Shown here piece after piece: positions 25,366 to 33,667 of a DNA stretch of 45,875 bases. The DNA lies in contig CACAIY010000010.1 of assembly GCA_902532675.1 (NCBI GenBank), positions 1-45,875 of the forward strand, given 5' to 3'. The notes under the pieces were generated by a model. That model was given only the letters and a program-made list of their open reading frames with translations. It did not search any database and was not told the DNA's origin. This DNA is from an uncultured SAR86 cluster bacterium. GTDB taxonomy: Bacteria > Pseudomonadota > Gammaproteobacteria > Magnimaribacterales > Magnimaribacteraceae. Every line of letters starts with the position of its first letter. Positions within the stretch are counted from its first letter, which is position 1. The position numbers and the translations under genes are program-made.

Positions 25366-25371
25366 TATAAT
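25366..25371 (+). promoter_or_regulatory. -10 box upstream of ybbA
   Basis: A consensus TATAAT 20 bases before the ybbA start codon; no convincing -35 hexamer at 16-18 bases. It lies in the 108-base divergent spacer shared with tesA and would give a very short leader. Confidence 0.45.
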
Positions 25372-25391
25372 ACACCTATTTAATCACAAAA

Positions 25392-26054
25392 ATGATTTTA
25401 AAAGTAAATAATCTCAGGAAAGAGGTATCTTCTGGTGACTCTTCATTAGTAATATTAGATGATGTTTCTTTTAGCCTGGAAGAAGGCCAATCTCTAGCCA
25501 TAACAGGGCCATCTGGTTCTGGAAAATCGACACTATTAGGATTATTAGCTGGTTTAGATAGTGCATCAAGTGGAACAATTTTTTTAGACAACATACCCAT
25601 CCATGACCAAGATGAAGAAGAAAGAGCTTTGATTAGAAAAGAAAAGGTTGGATTTGTATTCCAATCTTTCGAACTTCTTCCAAGCTTAACTGCTCTTGAG
25701 AACGTCATGCTCCCTTCTGAGTTAAAATCTGAAGCAGACCCTAAAAGCAACGCTGAATTCTTTCTGGAAAGAGTTGGCTTGAAAGATAGACAACATCACT
25801 ACCCTAATCAATTATCAGGCGGTGAACAACAAAGGGTTGCTATCGCTAGAGCTTTCGCATGTTCATCAAAAATATTATTTGCTGATGAGCCAACAGGTAA
25901 CCTAGATTCAAAAAACGGAAAGCTAATATCAGATTTATTATTTGAAGTGAATTCAGAAACAGACAATGCCTTAGTCGTTGTTACTCACGACCACGATTTA
26001 GCAAAAAAATGTGACAAAACTATTAGCCTTCAACTAGGGAAAATAGTCGAATAA
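25392..26054 (+). CDS. ybbA: YbbA: ABC transporter ATP-binding protein (LolD-like)
   Basis: A 220-residue ATPase with Walker A G39-P-S-G-S-G-K-S-T47, Q-loop F-V-F-Q-S-F, signature L-S-G-G-E-Q-Q-R-V, Walker B L-F-A-D-E-P-T-G-N-L-D and switch histidine V-T-H-D-H. It belongs to the MacB/LolD type VII class and pairs with the permease whose ATG overlaps its last base (26054). YbbA-YbbP with TesA is a conserved module thought to act on lipids or hydrophobic compounds at the inner membrane; the exact substrate is not settled. Confidence 0.93.
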   Translation: MILKVNNLRKEVSSGDSSLVILDDVSFSLEEGQSLAITGPSGSGKSTLLGLLAGLDSASSGTIFLDNIPIHDQDEEERALIRKEKVGFVFQSFELLPSLTALENVMLPSELKSEADPKSNAEFFLERVGLKDRQHHYPNQLSGGEQQRVAIARAFACSSKILFADEPTGNLDSKNGKLISDLLFEVNSETDNALVVVTHDHDLAKKCDKTISLQLGKIVE

Positions 26055-28483
26055 TGCTTTTAGGTTTATCTATAAAACTCATCATTAGAGAAATCAGATC
26101 GGGTTATCTAACTTCTATGTTAGTTTCCCTAACTCTTGCAATTACTATCGTTTCAGGGATTTCTCTTTTTACTGATCGACTAGAACAGGCTCTAAGTACA
26201 CAAACGGAGGAATTTCTAGGTGGGAATCTTAAGTTTGAATCTAATAAAAATAAATTACAGCCTTTATTAAAAGATTTAGAAATAAAGGATTCCCAGTTCA
26301 TGGAAATGGCCTTATTTGCATCTGTAATATTTTCTAATGAAGAGATGCAGTTAAGCTCTGTCAAAGCTGTCGACAATTCCTATCCCTTAATAGGTTTGCT
26401 CGAATTAGAAAATTCAGAAGGTGTTTATTTAACTAAGAGTAATCCTAAACCAGGGACGGTCTGGATGGACGAACGTCTTCAAAATTTATTAAAAGTTAAA
26501 TATGGAGATGAGGTATATATTGGAGATAAAAGCTTTATATTTACTGACACTATAAATTACGAACCTGATCGAGCTTCAGGGAATTTTTCTTTTGCGCCTA
26601 AAACTATAATGAATATGTCTGATCTTGAATCAACTCAGATTATTCAGCCAGGAAGCCGTGTGGAGTATAACTATTTATTTGCTGGTCCAGAAAATGAAAT
26701 TCTTTATATTAGAAATTTTCTTGAAGAGATAAAAGAAAGCGGAGATGAAATTGAAATGCTGGATGAGGATTCTAGTTCTCTTGGCAGAGCAGTTGATAGA
26801 TCAGAAAACTTTTTTCTTCTTGGTGGTCTTATAGCGGTTCTCTTATCGGCATGTACCATAAGCATAGCCTCTCAAAGATTCACAAGGCGTCATATCAGTT
26901 ATGTAGCAATTTTGAAGACCTTGGGAATGAAGACTCTCCATATAAGAGCTTTATATTTTCTAATCTTCTTTTATACAATCATATTAACTTTAATCTTTGG
27001 ACTTTTCTTTGGTTGGTTGCTACAGAATAATTTTATTAACATAATGTCATCATATTTCCCCACAGAGCTACCTGCACCAGGGCTTTACCCGCTGGTTGTT
27101 ACCTGCTTAACAGCATTTATTTGTCAATTTGGTTTTATATATCCTCATATTTTGAAACTACTATCTATCTCACCAATGAGAGTTTTAAAAGATGACATTG
27201 GTTTAAATCAAGGATCTATATCAGTTATATCTGCTGGATTACTTGCATTTTTTGTACTTCTATACCTCTATACAAATCAAATAACCTTATCCCTAATAAT
27301 CTTTTTGGGTGTAATTAGTTTTTCTTTTGTAGGTATAGGGTCTATATATCTACTACTTGGAAGAAAAAACCTTGGATTAGGAGCTTCCAATGCTTTTAAT
27401 CTTGCTCTATCAGAACTGAGAAGACGTAAATTAGGAAACTCTTTTCAAATTTTTGCGTTTACTGTTGCAATAGGACTGAGTTTGATTACTTTTTCTGCCA
27501 GTAAGAATTTATTAGGGTCTTGGCAAAATTCAATTCCAGAAGATGCATCAAATAACTTTGCTATAAATATTACCAAAGAAGATAAAGACCAGATGGGGTT
27601 GTTCCTAAAAGAAAACAATATAAAGTCTACTACTTTTTTTCCTGTAGCAAATGCCAGCATTGCAAGAATTGAAGATGACGAAGAAATTCAGATTGACAGA
27701 AACTTCAATATTACATGGATATATAACTTGCCTGAGCAAAATCAAATTTTAGAAGGCGAATGGTTTTCTGGTGAAAATAGAAATGGAATTTCAATATCGA
27801 ATGAAATTGCTGAAAGATATGACTTAAGAGTTGGGGATTTGGTTTATCTTAAAGTTGAAGACAAAGAAATTAAGACTTTTGTACAGAGCACAAGAACAGT
27901 TAATTGGGATAATTTTTCCCCTAACTTTTTTGTAATTGGCCACCCTTCACTATTTGAAGATATCCCGTCAACTTTCATTACGTCTTTTTACATACCTAAA
28001 GAGAAACAAGAAATCGCTGCAGAGCTTATGAGAGAGTTTAGAACTGTTTCAGTATTTTCTATTGAAGAATTGATTAAACAAGTAAAAGAAATTATTGATC
28101 AGGTCACTAAAGCTCTAAATTCCATTTTATTACTTACCTGTTTAAGCGCTATCTTCCTAGCTCTATCAGCTCTCCAAGATGGCTTTAGTGTAAGAAGACA
28201 TCAATCAGCTATTCTAAGAACTTTAGGCGCTTCCAATTCTTTAATTAAAAATTCATCTCTCATTGAATTTGCACTACTTGGCCTGATTTCAGGAATCTTG
28301 GGTGCTTTAATGTCATATTCAGGTGTTTATTTTATTGAAACAAAAGTGTTTCAAGCTACAGCTAACTTTTATCCAGAACTATTTATATTAGGCCCGTCCA
28401 TTGGCCTCATAGTTGTGTCAGGCCTTTGTTTCTATCTGATCAATGGAATAGTTAAGAAATCTCCTAAAGAATTATTTACTTAA
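26054..28483 (+). CDS. ybbP: YbbP: ABC transporter permease with two FtsX domains
   Basis: An 809-residue permease. It has an N-terminal helix (about 15-38), a periplasmic domain, three helices around 250-360, a second group around 390-480, a second periplasmic domain, and a last FtsX cluster from about 690 with the typical R-R-H-Q-S-A-I-L-R-T-L-G-A coupling segment. The first cluster has the matching R-R-H-I-S-Y-V-A-I-L-K-T-L-G. The length and double-FtsX layout match YbbP. It starts on the last base of ybbA, so the two are translationally coupled, and a bidirectional terminator follows. Confidence 0.92.
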   Translation: MLLGLSIKLIIREIRSGYLTSMLVSLTLAITIVSGISLFTDRLEQALSTQTEEFLGGNLKFESNKNKLQPLLKDLEIKDSQFMEMALFASVIFSNEEMQLSSVKAVDNSYPLIGLLELENSEGVYLTKSNPKPGTVWMDERLQNLLKVKYGDEVYIGDKSFIFTDTINYEPDRASGNFSFAPKTIMNMSDLESTQIIQPGSRVEYNYLFAGPENEILYIRNFLEEIKESGDEIEMLDEDSSSLGRAVDRSENFFLLGGLIAVLLSACTISIASQRFTRRHISYVAILKTLGMKTLHIRALYFLIFFYTIILTLIFGLFFGWLLQNNFINIMSSYFPTELPAPGLYPLVVTCLTAFICQFGFIYPHILKLLSISPMRVLKDDIGLNQGSISVISAGLLAFFVLLYLYTNQITLSLIIFLGVISFSFVGIGSIYLLLGRKNLGLGASNAFNLALSELRRRKLGNSFQIFAFTVAIGLSLITFSASKNLLGSWQNSIPEDASNNFAINITKEDKDQMGLFLKENNIKSTTFFPVANASIARIEDDEEIQIDRNFNITWIYNLPEQNQILEGEWFSGENRNGISISNEIAERYDLRVGDLVYLKVEDKEIKTFVQSTRTVNWDNFSPNFFVIGHPSLFEDIPSTFITSFYIPKEKQEIAAELMREFRTVSVFSIEELIKQVKEIIDQVTKALNSILLLTCLSAIFLALSALQDGFSVRRHQSAILRTLGASNSLIKNSSLIEFALLGLISGILGALMSYSGVYFIETKVFQATANFYPELFILGPSIGLIVVSGLCFYLINGIVKKSPKELFT

Positions 28484-28486
28484 TGG

Positions 28487-28520
28487 ATAAAAAAAACCTG
28501 CGATTAAGCAGGTTTTTTTT
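28487..28520. terminator. Bidirectional rho-independent terminator
   Basis: Perfect 11-base arms AAAAAACCTGC / GCAGGTTTTTT around GATTAA. It lies between the convergent ybbP (+) and TonB receptor (-) genes and can serve both. Confidence 0.9.
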
Positions 28521-28536
28521 AGTCAAGATTAAGTGA

Positions 28537-31413
28537 TTAACCTCCGAACCTCTTAGTGAAGGATATGCCTCCCATTCTAGGTAAAGTTGGAGTAAGTGAC
28601 CTTAAGAAACCTTGAGTTTCATCATCACTAGACATGTTTCTAACACCAATCTTGTCAGTAACGTTATTAATGAAGAACATTATGTCCATATCACCTTCAT
28701 TATTTTTCCATGTAGCTTTTAGATCAAGTCTAGTAAAAGCTGGAGAGATATCCATAGCCAAACCACTATCGTTCCATAGAATCTCGTCAGTCCAAGAGAA
28801 TCCTACTAAATAGTCAATTGTTCCTCCTGATACTTCTTGAGTGTAATTAGAATAAAAGGACATCTTGTTATCAGGTATCCTCTCTAATTTTCTATTCATG
28901 ATTGGTACCTCTCTTTCTTTAATTGTATAAAGAGATCCGGGCGCCTCTGGATTATCAACATCAATGTTTCCAATATTACCAAAAGCATCAACCATTTCTT
29001 TGGAGTACCTTGCATCTGTGTAACTATAATTACCTCCGATTAACCAATTAGGTCTAGGCATGTAAATAACCTCTAACTCAAATCCGTCTGTTTGAGCTTC
29101 AGGATAAGGAATTACAGAGGTGCTTGTTCCGCCCAAGAAACTTTGAGCTTGGAATTGACCATGGATATTTTCATACAAGTAGTGATACATAGAAGCATTA
29201 ATTTGTAATGTATTATCTAAATGAGATCCTTTATAACCAAGTTCTGTAGACTCTACTCTCTCGGAGTCATAGCTTGGGAAAGCAGAGAAGTATCCTAAGT
29301 TAAATCCACCTGCCCTATGTCCTGTGGTCTGGGACAAATACCAAAGTGCATTATCTGAAGGAGAGTAATCTATGTTAACTCTGTAGTTAGACTCTTCAAA
29401 GTCCCTTTCCATAGATCTATAGAAAGATCTTGAGTAAGGAATACCTTTAAATCTTATAACTCCAGTTCCTGTAGGTGTACCATCTGCATTTAATGCACCA
29501 GTAGCTACGTTATAAGCCAAAAGATTAGCGGAAGTAAGCTCTACTTCATTGTATTGAACTAAGTTTTCTTCGGCGACTTTTTCATCTTCACTGTAAGATC
29601 CACCAAGCGTTATAGCCCAAGTATCATTGATTTGATATTCGGTTTGGAAATAAACTGCATAAGCATCCGTTTTATTTTCAGTTTGCCAAACAAAAGTTGT
29701 TCCTATTGAAGGATCAGGTCCATTTTTAAGTACGGCATTCTCTCCTGACCAAGGTCCAGAAATAATACATACTTGTGTCAAAGCAGGGTCTGCAAAGTCT
29801 GGAACACCATACAATCCTAATAAACTTGCTACACCACAGCCAACATCTCTAGCTGTGTAAGGTCCAGCCGTCCCTGCTGAATATGCTGGAACGGTTGGGT
29901 TTTCTCCACCGTAAACTGCTACGGCAGTTAACATTTTCATATAATCAGAAGCGTCAGCACCAGCTACAGCATCTACGGTAGCACCGTAATTAGCAGCTGT
30001 TGCGTATCTCGGATCACCATTTGGGTTAAAGAAATCTAAGTCTTGATCAATTTCTTCATGATACTCAAATAAACCACCTACGAAGCTCCAATTGTCACTA
30101 ATGTCCCAAAATACTTGGATTTCATTTTGCCAATTTTCATTTTCTTGCATAGCGTGAAATTGTTCGTCATAAATAGGATTTCCTGTTCTGTCATCATCAG
30201 TTACCCTCGTGTAAAGATAATCCGTGTAAGCACCTATGTACTTAAGCGTTAAGTTATCTTGAACATCCCAAACGTAATTGATAAGTCCGCCTTGGTGATC
30301 AAAATACTCATCGTTCATTCCATTAGTTGAAGTGACTAGATCGTCTCCACTTAGTGAAGGAACACTTTTACCGTCACCCTTCATGGTTGCATTAAGTATG
30401 TCTTGGTCATATCCAAATGCAAAGTTAGGACTAACACCTGTTCCCGCAAACAAAGCAGGGTCTACACCAGGCACTAAGAATTGACCGTATCTTGTTAAAC
30501 CTTTGTGATTAAAAGTATGAACTTGGTAACCAGGAGTTGAACAATTAGGAATAGTTCTATCTGTTAAGCTAGAACACTGGATGTTAGGGTCAACAGGTCT
30601 ATAACCATGAACCATAAGATCGTTTACTCTTACCCCAGATCCATACTCACTGGTTGTTATAAGGCCAGCTCCCTGTGCTGAACTTAAAACTCTACCGTAG
30701 CTTCTTTCGTTACCTCTGATATCGAAAGTATGGTTATCATTCTCCCATCTTATGGATAAGGTGTAGTTTTCGTCTTGATAACTATCTAAATCATCTCCAG
30801 CACCTAAATCTTTAATAGTACCGTCTCTTCCTCTATTAACAGCAATAACTCTTGCGCTTAGGTGATCAGTTAAAGGCATGTTTACAAAACCATAACCTTC
30901 AGCCATACCATAGCTACCAGTTATTGTTCTAATTTCAGCTTCATACTCTCTAGAAGGCTTTTTAGTGATGAAGTTTACAGCTCCACCAATACTGTTTCTT
31001 CCGTAAAGAGTACCTTGAGGTCCTCTAAGAATCTCAATTCTTTCTACGTCATATAAGCCGTTATCTGTAGAAGCAATACCAAAGTCAACAGAATAAGCAC
31101 CGTCAACATAAGTTCCAACACCAGGATCTCCACCTAATGCCCTAAACATCCTTCCAATACCTCTAATCGAGATATCATAAGGTTGGATGGTTGTTGCAGG
31201 TATGTAATTCTGCAAGTCTTCTTGGTTTCTAAGGTTTAAATCTTCGATTAGGTTTTCATCGAAAGCCGTAATAGAGATAGCAGTGTCTTGAATAGAAGAC
31301 TGTTGTCTCTCAGCTGTTACGATAACCTCTTCTATTCCACCTGTTTCTTCATCTGCTGAAAAGGCAAATAGAGAAACCAAAGAAAGAGAAATGATATAAG
31401 TTAACTTTTTCAT
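28537..31413 (-). CDS. TonB-dependent outer-membrane receptor
   Basis: A 958-residue receptor: signal peptide (about 1-19), TonB box I-E-E-V-I-V-T-A, plug with I-L-R-G-P-Q-G-T-L-Y-G-R-N-S-I-G-G-A, then the barrel. The plug is strongly similar to the receptor at 20057-23098, while the extracellular parts differ, suggesting a duplicated receptor with changed ligand range. Unusually, the barrel does not finish on the customary aromatic residue: two glycines follow the last phenylalanine (K-R-F-G-G). The ATG has a TTTGGGGAG ribosome site. The 216-base leader upstream holds no recognisable gene. Confidence 0.95.
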   Translation of the reverse strand: MKKLTYIISLSLVSLFAFSADEETGGIEEVIVTAERQQSSIQDTAISITAFDENLIEDLNLRNQEDLQNYIPATTIQPYDISIRGIGRMFRALGGDPGVGTYVDGAYSVDFGIASTDNGLYDVERIEILRGPQGTLYGRNSIGGAVNFITKKPSREYEAEIRTITGSYGMAEGYGFVNMPLTDHLSARVIAVNRGRDGTIKDLGAGDDLDSYQDENYTLSIRWENDNHTFDIRGNERSYGRVLSSAQGAGLITTSEYGSGVRVNDLMVHGYRPVDPNIQCSSLTDRTIPNCSTPGYQVHTFNHKGLTRYGQFLVPGVDPALFAGTGVSPNFAFGYDQDILNATMKGDGKSVPSLSGDDLVTSTNGMNDEYFDHQGGLINYVWDVQDNLTLKYIGAYTDYLYTRVTDDDRTGNPIYDEQFHAMQENENWQNEIQVFWDISDNWSFVGGLFEYHEEIDQDLDFFNPNGDPRYATAANYGATVDAVAGADASDYMKMLTAVAVYGGENPTVPAYSAGTAGPYTARDVGCGVASLLGLYGVPDFADPALTQVCIISGPWSGENAVLKNGPDPSIGTTFVWQTENKTDAYAVYFQTEYQINDTWAITLGGSYSEDEKVAEENLVQYNEVELTSANLLAYNVATGALNADGTPTGTGVIRFKGIPYSRSFYRSMERDFEESNYRVNIDYSPSDNALWYLSQTTGHRAGGFNLGYFSAFPSYDSERVESTELGYKGSHLDNTLQINASMYHYLYENIHGQFQAQSFLGGTSTSVIPYPEAQTDGFELEVIYMPRPNWLIGGNYSYTDARYSKEMVDAFGNIGNIDVDNPEAPGSLYTIKEREVPIMNRKLERIPDNKMSFYSNYTQEVSGGTIDYLVGFSWTDEILWNDSGLAMDISPAFTRLDLKATWKNNEGDMDIMFFINNVTDKIGVRNMSSDDETQGFLRSLTPTLPRMGGISFTKRFGG

Positions 31414-31629
31414 TAAAACTCCCCAAAGTTGCGTAAAACATCAATCCTTTAGTTTTACATTTTTTTATAAATTTTTAGCGATCTCTCCCTAGATCGACTG
31501 GATATAACTAACAAAGTACCTGTATTTTACTAATGTTTCAAGAAAAAAATGAATTTAAGCTAAAGGTTCGATACAAGGTTAAGTAACACGTGAAAATTAG
31601 TTAGATTGAGCTGTAATGCCTTCCACTAA

Positions 31630-32016
31630 TTAATCAATATAAGCCATAACCTTAATCTCAAGCTTATATTCAGGTTGAACTAAAGCACTAGTGCCAACTA
31701 AAGTTTGACTCACTTCGGGTTTACACCCGTAAATATTCTCTCTCTCATTGAATATTTCAGAGACATTTTGCATGCACTCATTAACATCAGTAACAAACCA
31801 AGTTTCATCAATAACATTGTCTAAAGATGCATCAAATTCTGATAGAACATTCTTAATATTTCTATAACAATTTATCATTTGATCTTTAATTTCAGCAGGG
31901 ACACTTCCGTCTTCATTATCACCTAATTGACCTGCCAAAGTTAATACATTGCCAGCTTGCACGCCTTGCGAAAAGAAATCTGCATAAGGCCCCACTCTAT
32001 ATAATTTTTTATCCAC
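31630..32016 (-). CDS. RidA/YjgF/YER057c/UK114 family protein
   Basis: A 128-residue protein with the family start V-G-P-Y-A-D-F-F-S-Q-G-V, then the core L-A-G-Q-L-G and the C-terminal E-Y-K-L-E-I-K-V-M-A-Y. Classic RidA deaminases carry an Arg near residue 105 that binds the enamine/imine acid; here the corresponding region is Q-T-L-V-G-T-S-A-L-V-Q-P-E-Y, with no arginine at the expected place, so it may belong to a non-deaminating subgroup. It stands alone; 22 bases upstream is the remnant of an amidohydrolase, a common partner of such RidA genes. Confidence 0.85.
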   Translation of the reverse strand: MDKKLYRVGPYADFFSQGVQAGNVLTLAGQLGDNEDGSVPAEIKDQMINCYRNIKNVLSEFDASLDNVIDETWFVTDVNECMQNVSEIFNERENIYGCKPEVSQTLVGTSALVQPEYKLEIKVMAYID

Positions 32017-32037
32017 AATTAAACTTCTCCTATAAAG

Positions 32038-32148
32038 TTAATTAATGCGACTGCCCAATAATTCTTTAGAGTTATTACTATAAAATTTCTTCTTGGTATC
32101 TGCATCATAAATATCATCTCTGTGAGAATATTTTATAATTGCACTATA
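32038..32148 (-). pseudogene. C-terminal remnant of an amidohydrolase-like gene
   Basis: A 36-codon open stretch without a start codon of its own, ending in TAA at 32038-32040. It reads K-Y-S-H-R-D-D-I-Y-D-A-D-T-K-K-K-F-Y, then S-N-N-S-K-E-L-L-G-S. This resembles the end of TIM-barrel amidohydrolases (amidohydro_2 type), which close with a loop carrying metal-site residues and a final helix with the N-A/S-x-x-L-(F/L)-G motif. A stop codon lies directly upstream in frame and the shikimate-kinase-like gene ends 35 bases further, so the body of the gene has been deleted. Identification is from pattern only. Confidence 0.35.
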
Positions 32149-32183
32149 TCAATTCAAAGAAGTATTGAAAAAGAGTTTAAAAA

Positions 32184-32684
32184 TTAAAAACTGTTAGTTA
32201 AAACAACTAATTTTTGTAAGCATAAATCTATATCTCCATCATTGATAACAACGTGATCGGCGTATTTTTTATACAAACCCAGTCTTTCATCATAAGTTTC
32301 TTGCAAACTTTGGTTTGGCTCTCTTACTAGGCCTCTTTCTGAGAGATTTAAAATACGTTTAGATATATTCTCATAAGTCACATCCAAGAAAATTACTTCA
32401 GATTCATTTCTAAGAAATCTCATCGCGGTATCAGATAAAACAGCACTGCCGCCCGTTGCTAAAATAGTTTTATTGAAATTAATTGAAAGCAAAACTTCTT
32501 CTTCAATTTTAGTGAATTCTTTTCCTCCTTGTTGATCCAGAAAGTTTTGAATTGACTGATTGATCCTTTCTTCAATAATTAAATCTCCATCTAAGAAATT
32601 AAAATCCAACAATTTAGCTAGTTGTTTTCCTATGGTGCTCTTTCCAGCTCCAGCCATTCCTATTAATGTTATCGATTTATTCAT
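32184..32684 (-). CDS. aroK: Shikimate kinase-like P-loop kinase
   Basis: A 166-residue kinase with P-loop G9-M-A-G-A-G-K-S-T, the D32-G-D34 of the shikimate kinase family, A76-T-G-G-S-A, and R-x-x-x-Y-x-x-Y-A-D in the last quarter. Shikimate kinase phosphorylates shikimate in aromatic amino-acid synthesis. Several family residues are altered: the substrate-binding Arg in E-x-x-F-R is Thr (E56-F-T58), the third glycine of G-G-G is Ser, and R-P-L-L of the lid is replaced by R-G-L-V-R-E. aroB is not adjacent, contrary to the usual arrangement. It may be a divergent AroK or a paralogue with another small-molecule substrate. Confidence 0.7.
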   Translation of the reverse strand: MNKSITLIGMAGAGKSTIGKQLAKLLDFNFLDGDLIIEERINQSIQNFLDQQGGKEFTKIEEEVLLSINFNKTILATGGSAVLSDTAMRFLRNESEVIFLDVTYENISKRILNLSERGLVREPNQSLQETYDERLGLYKKYADHVVINDGDIDLCLQKLVVLTNSF

Positions 32685-32690
32685 TTTAGA

Positions 32691-33662
32691 TTAAAGATCT
32701 CGAAAGAATTCCCTGATATCTGTAGCAGTCCTAATAGGGTCTTCATACATAGGTAAATGCCCTATTTCTGGATAGATTTTAAGTTTTACCTTATTCATAT
32801 TCTCTTTGAAAATAAGAGATCTTTTAACATTAATAATATTATCTTCTTCGCCGTGAATAACTAATGTAGGCGCTACTATTTCTGATAGCGCCTCCGGTCC
32901 ATACATAGCCCTCCTGCCACCCATGGTCATGGAAAGAATAGCATTTCTTGATCCTTCTAATAAAACTAGGTCATGGAATTGCATAGCGTGTTCATAATTA
33001 GCAAACTTTTGATCGAAAACTGATCTTTTAAGAGCTTCGGTTGCAAAAAACTTTGGCGTGTAATAATGAAGAAATTTCTTTAATGCTGCTGAATCCAGTA
33101 ATCTCCATACAAAAGGTTGATTTTTTTCCCTTTCTTCAAATTTTTCTCTATCTTCTTTAGTCCCTACTCCACTAGAAGCAAGCAGTATTAAACTTTCTAT
33201 CTTGTTTGGATTTTGTAAAGCATATCGCCAGGCTACTCCGCCTCCCATGGAATTTCCTGCTATAGAAAATTTATTTATCCTAAGCTCTTCAGTTAATTTA
33301 GTTACTACCTCCATAAAGCCTTCGGTGGTGTAATTAGAGGAGGCAGTAGCCCCTGTGAGCCCAAAACCCGGAAGATCAATACTGATAAGTCTAAAATCAT
33401 CAGCTAATAATGGAACTAACTTTTCAAAATTAAACAAAGATCCATTAAACCCATGCAACAGAACAATTACTGGCTTTTCAAAATTTCCTTCGTCTCTAAA
33501 GTGAATTCTTGTGTTATCTGACAACTCAAAAAACTGAGAAGAATCATTGGCGTACTTAGCTTCTAATTCTTCTCTAGGAATATCTAGATAAATACCTGAA
33601 TACACTAGAACAGCGATAGTAGTAATTATAAGAATTCCTATCCATTTCAAAATCTTCTTCAT
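32691..33662 (-). CDS. Membrane-anchored alpha/beta hydrolase
   Basis: A 323-residue hydrolase with an N-terminal membrane anchor (about 5-25). It has the oxyanion loop L-L-H70-G-F-N, nucleophile elbow G136-N-S138-M-G-G, acid D274 in H-G-E-E-D-N, and H302 in E-I-G-H-L-P. The catalytic triad is complete, so an esterase, lipase or C-C hydrolase activity is likely, facing the periplasm if the anchor is uncleaved with N-terminus inside. It lies between a MFS transporter (5 bases) and the kinase (6 bases) in one operon. Confidence 0.9.
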   Translation of the reverse strand: MKKILKWIGILIITTIAVLVYSGIYLDIPREELEAKYANDSSQFFELSDNTRIHFRDEGNFEKPVIVLLHGFNGSLFNFEKLVPLLADDFRLISIDLPGFGLTGATASSNYTTEGFMEVVTKLTEELRINKFSIAGNSMGGGVAWRYALQNPNKIESLILLASSGVGTKEDREKFEEREKNQPFVWRLLDSAALKKFLHYYTPKFFATEALKRSVFDQKFANYEHAMQFHDLVLLEGSRNAILSMTMGGRRAMYGPEALSEIVAPTLVIHGEEDNIINVKRSLIFKENMNKVKLKIYPEIGHLPMYEDPIRTATDIREFFRDL

Positions 33663-33667
33663 GACTC

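Noticed and set aside
25376-25750. 124-codon minus-strand frame over ybbA
   Set aside because: It is the antisense of the ABC ATPase Walker A region; ybbA is certain.
31414-31629. Hidden small gene in the leader of the TonB receptor
   Set aside because: No reading frame with plausible start, ribosome site and composition on either strand.
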